Of a stretch of 64,000 nucleotides of DNA, positions 58,265 through 64,000 are shown in pieces. The notes under the pieces were generated by a model. It was given only the letters and a program-made list of their open reading frames with translations. It made no database searches and was not told where the DNA came from. Source of the stretch: DSVQ01 sp964484765. Lineage in GTDB: Bacteria; Planctomycetota; Planctomycetia; Planctomycetales; Planctomycetaceae. Position 1 is the stretch's first letter. The number at the start of each line of letters is the position of its first letter. The DNA lies in NCBI GenBank assembly GCA_964484765.1, contig CAZAGI010000026.1:23189-87188 (forward strand), in the 5' to 3' direction. The position numbers were made by a program, and so were the translations under genes.

Positions 58265-60289
58265 CTACGGTCGGTTCGGTGCGTGTGGCCAATTGGGCAC
58301 CGTGGTGGGGCTGCCGCCGAAGTTGCCATTCGATGCCGCATCACTCCGGTTCGTATTGCCGGGCTGCGCGTTGTTGGAGAAATCGTTCCAACGATAGTCG
58401 TCGACGGTGGTCGATGAGTTTCGGCCACCATTCCCGGACCATGGCGGCAACGAGTTCGTGGGTGCCGGGTTCATGCCTGCACCGTTGGGATTCCAGGGAG
58501 GCGGATTCGCAGTGCCGTTGTTCGCCGGTTCATTCTGCTGCCAGTTGATGGGGGCCGGTGCCGGCGACTGCCAGTCACCCCACGGTTGCCCCGGGGCAAA
58601 CGAGTTACCGGAGTCACCCGTGGTTGTCGTGTTGGCTGTGGGTGATGCGCGGTCGGATCCGGGTGTCCGGGTGTAGACCGCATTTTCCACATTGCGATTC
58701 GGGGGGCCCGAACTTTCGCCGTAGGCCCAGCCCACACCATTGGTGTTGTTCGGACGGTAAGAATTGGCGGCGACCGGCCCCGCGTTGACCACGGGCAACA
58801 GGCCACCCGGCCCAGTGGTCATTGCCATTTGCGCGGCCATGCGGCTGGCTTCGTTCATTGTTCCCGGAGGAGCCCCGTTCGGTTGCGCGAAGTCGCTGAA
58901 GCCCGCCTGCTGAAAGTCATTGCCGTTGGCCCCAAAGCTGTTGGCACCGGTGGCCGGTTGTGCAAAATCATTCCGGCCCCAACCCGCCGCTGGGTTGCCA
59001 TTCGGCTGTGAATTCCATGCCGTCCCCTGATTGGCGTTCGGCATGGAATTAGAAAAGTTCCCTGTGGGATAGTTCGGTTGACCCATGTTTTGAGCCAGTC
59101 CGGCGTTCATCTCCGGGGGCATGCCCATAGCGTTGGGCATCGAACCCGCCGGTGCATTTCCCCGGTTGCCTGTCCAGAAAGGACTGGAGTCCGCCGGCTT
59201 CGCGACGTTGGTCAACGCAGCGGAATTCGTCGCGGCCGACCCGCTGTTCATATTCGCGGGATTGAACGTCGCCGGCGGCGGTGTCGTCATGGACGGCCAG
59301 GCCGGATTCGCATTCGCCATCCCGTGATTGTTCGCCATTGGGGCCGCTGGTGGATTGGTGTTCCGTCCCGGGGGCATCGACGGGGGATCCAAACTCGTGA
59401 CTTCCGGCCGGAACTCGCGCTGTTGTTGTTCCTGGCGGGTACGAATTGCAGCTTCGCGCTCTTGCTGCATGCGGGCTTTCACTTCGGCGATCGACGCACC
59501 GGCAAGTGTTTGATCGACATCTGCGGGCATGGCAGGGGCTGCGCGACGATTCATCTCGGCAATCGCGGGGCCACTGTTGGGAGTTGTCGAACCATCGGGA
59601 CGCCCGTTCGGAAACAGCTTCGCCATGTTGCGTTGCGCTTCCGATTCTGTCCCTGCCTGACGGAAGGCGGCGAGTGCCAAGTCGTACTTGCCTTGCCGAC
59701 CGTAAACCAACCCTAAGTTGCCCTGGGCACCGCGGTGGTACGGATTGGCTTCCAGCGCTTCCTTCAACCGTGATTCACTCTCTTCGAATTTGCCGCGGAG
59801 GTACAGCGAATATCCCATGTCACTCAGCAGGTCGGCATCGCGGCGATTGAGTTTCAGGGCCGTTTGATAGTGCACATCGGCGGTTTGCGGGTCTTGCTGT
59901 TGATCGGCGATCACCGCGAGACGATGATGCGCCTCGGCGTTGTTCGGGTCTTTATCGATGATCTTCTTGTAGAGTTCCTTCGCCGCCCCGAATTCGCCCT
60001 TGCTTTCCGCCACGGCGGCATTTTTCAACCACGGCGCGAGGTCCGCCGGTTGATTTTTCGCGGCCAGCCGTTCCTGCTTCAACTTTTCGAGTTCCGGCGG
60101 TAACGCTTGGGGCTCAACCGGTTGCTCTTTTTTCGGCTTCTTCCACGGGTTGCCGTATTCGACGACATCCGCGTCTTTGGGCTTCTTCGCCGGCGAATCG
60201 GATTTCGCCAGACCAAAGCGCGACGAGGAGCAACCGCCGACAACGGCGAGCACAAGGCCAACAGGCAACAGCCACGCTGTGGTGCGCAT
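58265..60289 (-). CDS. TPR lipoprotein with Asn/Pro-rich tail
   Basis: A 674-residue lipoprotein (MRTTAWLLPVGLVLAVVGGC, lipobox VVGGC). Residues 70-230 hold three TPR-type repeats: GEFGAAKELYKKIIDKDPNN, PQTADVHYQTALKLNRRDAD and GKFEESESRLKEALEANPYH. The remaining 430 residues are Asn/Pro/Gly/Ala-rich and low complexity, unlikely to be folded. Function unknown; the location beside the secretin would suit a pilotin or assembly factor but nothing else supports this. Confidence 0.85.
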   Translation of the reverse strand: MRTTAWLLPVGLVLAVVGGCSSSRFGLAKSDSPAKKPKDADVVEYGNPWKKPKKEQPVEPQALPPELEKLKQERLAAKNQPADLAPWLKNAAVAESKGEFGAAKELYKKIIDKDPNNAEAHHRLAVIADQQQDPQTADVHYQTALKLNRRDADLLSDMGYSLYLRGKFEESESRLKEALEANPYHRGAQGNLGLVYGRQGKYDLALAAFRQAGTESEAQRNMAKLFPNGRPDGSTTPNSGPAIAEMNRRAAPAMPADVDQTLAGASIAEVKARMQQEREAAIRTRQEQQQREFRPEVTSLDPPSMPPGRNTNPPAAPMANNHGMANANPAWPSMTTPPPATFNPANMNSGSAATNSAALTNVAKPADSSPFWTGNRGNAPAGSMPNAMGMPPEMNAGLAQNMGQPNYPTGNFSNSMPNANQGTAWNSQPNGNPAAGWGRNDFAQPATGANSFGANGNDFQQAGFSDFAQPNGAPPGTMNEASRMAAQMAMTTGPGGLLPVVNAGPVAANSYRPNNTNGVGWAYGESSGPPNRNVENAVYTRTPGSDRASPTANTTTTGDSGNSFAPGQPWGDWQSPAPAPINWQQNEPANNGTANPPPWNPNGAGMNPAPTNSLPPWSGNGGRNSSTTVDDYRWNDFSNNAQPGNTNRSDAASNGNFGGSPTTVPNWPHAPNRP

Positions 60290-60721
60290 TCAACCGATCC
60301 CTGGTTGACGAACGGAACACCGAAAAGCGGATCGAAGCGAGCAAGCCCGCGTCGGTCGCCAGAAGGGAACAATCATCGCCCGGGTCGGCATCCTGCTTCC
60401 CCAAGACGAGCGCCGGAATGTTAAAGTCTGGAACGAAATGTGTCGAGACCGGGTTGCGGTCGCCTGCGAAGAAAATGGATCCCCAAGGTGTGCCATCAGA
60501 ACTGCTTGTGGTTCAACCAGTTGCTGCAGGACATTCCTTCACCGGTGCGCAGCCGTCTCTGCTTGAAAAGTCCATGGTCTCCGCGAGAAATCGAACCGAG
60601 ATCGACAGAACGCGTCATCCCTGAGAGATTCTTTCACGGCTTTCGCGGTGCGATAGCCATGATTGCGCCGTTGATCGGCAGAATTTGCCGTTCGCGCGGT
60701 GACCTGTATTGAAAGTGACAG
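60290..60721. other. Divergent intergenic region
   Basis: A 432-base gap upstream of the TPR lipoprotein and the TSUP gene. ORFs crossing it in other frames lack protein-like composition. Nothing structural stood out. Confidence 0.4.
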
Positions 60722-61507
60722 ATGCAGATTTTCTGGCTGTGCCTGGCGGCGTTTCTCGCAGGGGCGATCAATTCGATTGCTGGCGGTGGAACATTACTGA
60801 CGTTCCCCGTGCTCGATTGGGCATTAGGCGGTGGACCGATAGCCGCGGTCCGCGCGAATGCCACCAGTACGGTCGCGCTCTTGCCGGGGTCGCTCGGCGG
60901 AATCTGGGGCTACCGCAACGACTTCGTCGGCACGAGTCGCTGGCTGAAATGGTTGCTACTGCCGTCGCTGATTGGCGGTGCCTTCGGATCGTATCTCCTC
61001 GTTGCCATGCCCGCCGAGTCCTTCAAGTTTGCGGTCCCGTGGCTGATCCTCACCGCGTCGACGTTGTTTGCCATTCAACCGGCGATCGCCCAGTGGACCG
61101 GCATCGGACAACCCCATTCCGAACCGACATTCGCCACGATGGTGGTTATCGCCGGCTTTCAATTTCTGGTCGCGATTTACGGCGGTTACTTCGGTGCAGG
61201 CATCGGTATTTTGATGCTGAGCGCGCTCGCGATGATGGGACTCGCGGACATTCACCGCATGAATGCGCTGAAGTCGCTGTTCGGGACGTGCATCAATGGT
61301 CTTGCCGCGGTGTTGTTCATCGTGAAAGGGCAGGTCGATTGGCCGTTCGCGATTCCGATGGCGATTGCTGCTGTGCTGGGCGGCGTTGGCGGGGCCGTCG
61401 TGGCGCGCCGACTTGATCGCCGCATTGTCCGGTGGACGGTGATCATCGTGGGTTTTTCCCTCGCGATCTACTACTTCCTCAAAACGTGGAAGTTCATCGC
61501 CGCATAA
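60722..61507 (+). CDS. TSUP (TauE/SafE) family permease
   Basis: A 261-residue integral membrane protein with about seven or eight segments. The N-terminal AGAINSIAGGGTLLTFPVLD is diagnostic for the TSUP family, and GGYFGAGIGILMLSALAMMG is the repeated motif in its second half. Members export or import sulfur-containing or organic anions, but the substrate cannot be told here. It is convergent with the SMP-30-like gene. Confidence 0.93.
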   Translation: MQIFWLCLAAFLAGAINSIAGGGTLLTFPVLDWALGGGPIAAVRANATSTVALLPGSLGGIWGYRNDFVGTSRWLKWLLLPSLIGGAFGSYLLVAMPAESFKFAVPWLILTASTLFAIQPAIAQWTGIGQPHSEPTFATMVVIAGFQFLVAIYGGYFGAGIGILMLSALAMMGLADIHRMNALKSLFGTCINGLAAVLFIVKGQVDWPFAIPMAIAAVLGGVGGAVVARRLDRRIVRWTVIIVGFSLAIYYFLKTWKFIAA

Positions 61508-61511
61508 CCGC

Positions 61512-61593
61512 TTGCGGTTTCGCGCCCCGCGCAGATCAATCTTAGTGTCATCAATCACACCGGGATTCATCCCCACGCGGCGCGAAACCGCAA
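61512..61593. repeat. 15-bp perfect inverted repeat between convergent genes
   Basis: TTGCGGTTTCGCGCC at 61512-61526 recurs as its reverse complement at 61579-61593, 52 bases apart. It starts 5 bases after the TSUP stop and ends 12 bases before the SMP-30 stop, so it could act as a bidirectional transcript-end hairpin or be a small palindromic element. Confidence 0.6.
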
Positions 61594-61604
61594 AGCGAGC
61601 ATCA

Positions 61605-62561
61605 TCACTTTCGGTGAACAACCCACCCTGGGATCGCGATGCGCACCTGAAACAAAGTTTTCCCCGCGGTGATGAACAGCGTTTTCAAATCGGGTCCGCC
61701 GAAGGTGCAGTTGGTGATGACGTCTTCCGGAATCGGGATGCGGCCCTGGCATTCTCCCGTCGGGCTGAAGATGTAAATTCCCGGCGGCACATCAGCCGTT
61801 TCGTTGACCGTGCGCGGACGGTGGACTCCCGCGGCGATGTAAAGATGGCCCTGCGAATCCACGCACATTCCGTCGCCGCCGCGACCCGGCGCAAAATCGA
61901 CAACGAGCCGCTGGTTCGACAATGTTCCCGCGGTGGACAGATCAAACGCCCAGATCTTGCGATTGCGGCCGAGCACGGGACAACTGTCGACGACGTACAT
62001 CGTCCGCTCATCGGGACTGAGCGCGATTCCGTTCGGTCGATCGATCTGCGGCTGCGACAGGACTCGCATCACCGTGCCGTTGGTGTCGATGCGGTAGACC
62101 GATTCGTGATCGAGTTCCATCGTGTTGCGGTCACCGTAACACGGATCGGTGAAGAAAATCTGCCCGTTGGAACACGCGGCGATGTCGTTCGGCGCGTTGT
62201 AGCGCTTGCCGTCATATTTATCGGTGAGGATTTCCACCTTCCCGGTGGTCATTTCGGTGCGCGTGATACGGCGGTTGCCGTCATTGGGACCGAACTCGTT
62301 TCCTTCACACGCGAGCAACCGCCCCTGCTTGTCGAACAGCAAACCGTTCGTGCGACCGCTCGGTTCACGGAAGACAGTGAACCGGCCCGTCGGCGGATCG
62401 AGTTTCAGGATGCGGTTGTTGATGATGTCTGTGAAATAGACATCGCCATTCGCTGCAACCGCCGGGCCTTCGAGAAACGCGGCAAACGTGGCAGGGCCAA
62501 CAGTCGCCGCAGGTTCGAGAAACGACGTGGGCAAGGGAAGCTTATGAAAATCGAGCGGCAT
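61605..62561 (-). CDS. SMP-30/gluconolactonase-like protein
   Basis: A 318-residue six-bladed propeller from the ATG at 62561 (MPLDFHKLPLPTSFLEPAAT). The frame opens at TTG further up, which is not used here. The family motifs are EGPAVAANGDVYFTDIINN (metal-binding Glu), RYNAPNDIAACSNGQIFFTD (Asn) and DRPNGIALSPDERTMYVVDS (Asn, Asp). Members hydrolyse lactones or related esters with a divalent metal. Confidence 0.91.
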   Translation of the reverse strand: MPLDFHKLPLPTSFLEPAATVGPATFAAFLEGPAVAANGDVYFTDIINNRILKLDPPTGRFTVFREPSGRTNGLLFDKQGRLLACEGNEFGPNDGNRRITRTEMTTGKVEILTDKYDGKRYNAPNDIAACSNGQIFFTDPCYGDRNTMELDHESVYRIDTNGTVMRVLSQPQIDRPNGIALSPDERTMYVVDSCPVLGRNRKIWAFDLSTAGTLSNQRLVVDFAPGRGGDGMCVDSQGHLYIAAGVHRPRTVNETADVPPGIYIFSPTGECQGRIPIPEDVITNCTFGGPDLKTLFITAGKTLFQVRIAIPGWVVHRK

Positions 62562-62733
62562 CGGCGCGTCTCCATGAGAGTGTGACGGCAAGCATCGTGG
62601 GCAGATCCCATCCCAATCGTCAAACCCGGAAGCCGAGGGATTGCCCTACCTGTGTTATTTCTTGTCTCGGTTTACGCCGGTTAAGAGCGCTGGTCTAATC
62701 GACGCAACAAGATCCTCTAAGGCACACACCACC

Positions 62734-63996
62734 ATGACCACGCCACGCGTTTCCCGTCGTTCGTTCCTTGCCGCCGCGACTGCCACGTTTGCGGCTCCAT
62801 ATATCATCCCCGCGCGGGCCTTCGGGGCGAACGAGCGGATTGTCACCGCGCACATCGGCGTGGGTGGTCAGGGAACGAGCAATCTCAACGCCTTCCTCGG
62901 CAAGGGCGTGCAACCCGCGGCGATTGTTGACGTCGACAGCTTGCGCGTCGAGAAGACCGTGAAGATGCTCGCAGACAAAGGGCACAAAGCCGAGGGTTAC
63001 GAAGACTTCCGCAAGATGCTCGAGCGGAAAGACATCGATGCGGTGGTGGTTTCGACGCCCGATCACTGGCATGCGCTGGCTACGGTCCATGCCTGTCAGG
63101 CCGGGAAAGATGTGTATTGCGAAAAGCCCTTGTCGCTGACGATCGCCGAAGGTCGCCGCATGGTCGATGTTGCCCGGGCCGAAAAACGGATCGTGCAGAC
63201 CGGGTCACAACAGCGCTCCGATAGTCGTTTCCGGCAAGCCTGCGAATATGTCCGCAACGGACGGCTGGGTGAGATCAAAGAGGTGCTGGTGGGCATCCCC
63301 GCATGCAATTTCTCCGGGCCGCCGGTCGCCGATTCAGAACCACCGAAGGAGCTGAACTACGATCTGTGGCTCGGCCCGGCCCCGCAGCGGCCTTATAACG
63401 TCAAGCGCGTGCACTACCTGTTCCGCTTCTTCTGGGATTACTCCGGCGGGCAGATGACGAACTTCGGGGCGCACCACATCGACATCGCCCAATGGGGCCT
63501 CGGCATGGACCACGGTGGGCCCATCAGTACCGAAGGCACCGCCGTGTATCACCCGGAAAAATGGTACGAGACGACGATGGAATGCCGCATCACGCACACG
63601 TACGCCAGCGGCACAAAACTGATTGTCGGCCAGTTGCAGAAGGACATTCCCGGCGGCTGCACGTTCATCGGCACGAAGGGGAAAATTTTCGTCGACCGCA
63701 GCAAGATCGTCAGCACGCCCGACGGCATCCTCAAGGAACCGTTGGCGGGCGATCTCGAACGACTGTACAACTCGGCCAATCACCACCAGAACTTCCTCGA
63801 CTGCATCAAGAGCCGCGAATTGCCCATCTGCGATGTCGAAGTCGGTCACCGTTCGGCGACGGTGTGCCATCTGGGAAATATCGCGGCGCGGTTGGGCCGA
63901 AAGATTCAATGGGATCCGGTGAATGAAACGATCGTCGATGACGCCGATGCCACCGCGATGGCGAACAAGCCATATCGCGCTCCGTGGAAGTTGTAG
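62734..63996 (+). CDS. Tat-exported Gfo/Idh/MocA oxidoreductase
   Basis: A 420-residue protein from the ATG at 62734 (MTTPRVSRRSFLAAATATFA, a twin-arginine signal). The Rossmann fold has IGVGGQGTSNLNAFLGKGVQ, then STPDHWHALATVHACQAGKD and the family's catalytic EKPLSLTIAEGRRM. Substrate-binding FGAHHIDIAQWGLGMD is typical. Exported members of this family are common in planctomycetes and use NAD(P) or related cofactors on sugar substrates. The stop lies 4 bases before the end of the window. Confidence 0.94.
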   Translation: MTTPRVSRRSFLAAATATFAAPYIIPARAFGANERIVTAHIGVGGQGTSNLNAFLGKGVQPAAIVDVDSLRVEKTVKMLADKGHKAEGYEDFRKMLERKDIDAVVVSTPDHWHALATVHACQAGKDVYCEKPLSLTIAEGRRMVDVARAEKRIVQTGSQQRSDSRFRQACEYVRNGRLGEIKEVLVGIPACNFSGPPVADSEPPKELNYDLWLGPAPQRPYNVKRVHYLFRFFWDYSGGQMTNFGAHHIDIAQWGLGMDHGGPISTEGTAVYHPEKWYETTMECRITHTYASGTKLIVGQLQKDIPGGCTFIGTKGKIFVDRSKIVSTPDGILKEPLAGDLERLYNSANHHQNFLDCIKSRELPICDVEVGHRSATVCHLGNIAARLGRKIQWDPVNETIVDDADATAMANKPYRAPWKL

Positions 63997-64000
63997 GCTC

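Noticed and set aside
1..64000. CRISPR array
   Set aside because: No regularly spaced direct repeats with unique spacers and no cas genes were seen.

Overview
The window looks like a chromosomal segment of a planctomycete. The evidence is a DUF1592-type cytochrome gene and a DUF1552 Tat-exported gene in one transcription unit, two formylglycine-type sulfatases, ThuA-like and DUF1080 proteins, a Tat-exported Gfo/Idh/MocA oxidoreductase, PQQ-propeller and WD40 giants, a TIGR03000-like protein, a murA gene and a flagellar export block. GC content is moderately high and genes lie on both strands in short operons. These are family recognitions from memory; no database search was run.

Layout. 0-2.8 kb: lutABC, lactate oxidation. 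2.9-13.3 kb: a large exported PQQ-propeller protein, then on the minus strand the DUF1592-type cytochrome gene, a nucleotidyltransferase-like gene and a DUF1552 gene. 13.6-20.4 kb: a POTRA-like exported protein followed by fliO-fliP-fliQ-fliR-flhB, the core of the flagellar type III export gate; FliR carries an EF-hand insertion. 20.5-26 kb: a monooxygenase-like protein, a TlpA/ResA thioredoxin, small proteins, a sialidase-like protein and an ABC permease/ATPase pair with a histidine-rich loop. 26.2-30.2 kb: a WD40 protein facing a TIR-domain protein. 30.3-38 kb: DUF1080, ThuA, S4, sulfatase, NPCBM-like protein, thioesterase and an exported proline-rich protein. 38.3-45.5 kb: murA, a tRNA-Glu, csrA, an HU-like protein, a receiver/zinc-ribbon protein, an FHA protein, a cupin and a macrodomain protein. 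45.5-48.2 kb: esterase and second sulfatase. 48.2-49.7 kb: a retron-like reverse transcriptase with a probable msr-msd RNA. 49.9-53.2 kb: a PadR-regulated membrane protein and a second WD40 protein. 53.2-60.3 kb: exported low-complexity proteins, a CpaC-like secretin, a cysteine-rich lipoprotein and a TPR lipoprotein. 60.7-64 kb: a TSUP permease, an SMP-30-like protein and a Gfo/Idh/MocA oxidoreductase.

The strongest unusual signal is the retron candidate. A reverse transcriptase with YADD, QGAPTSP, HAAVH and VTG motifs starts 52 nt after a 174-nt segment bounded by a perfect 20-bp inverted repeat. That segment contains several hairpins, one of 16 bp, which is the a1-msr-msd-a2-RT order of retrons. 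The predicted reverse transcriptase also begins with a possible membrane anchor. Other signals are a TIR protein that keeps the NADase glutamate and has an unusual cysteine-containing C-terminal domain, degenerate heptanucleotide arrays at three intergenic sites, and several long intergenic inverted repeats. No CRISPR array, integrase, transposase or rRNA was seen.
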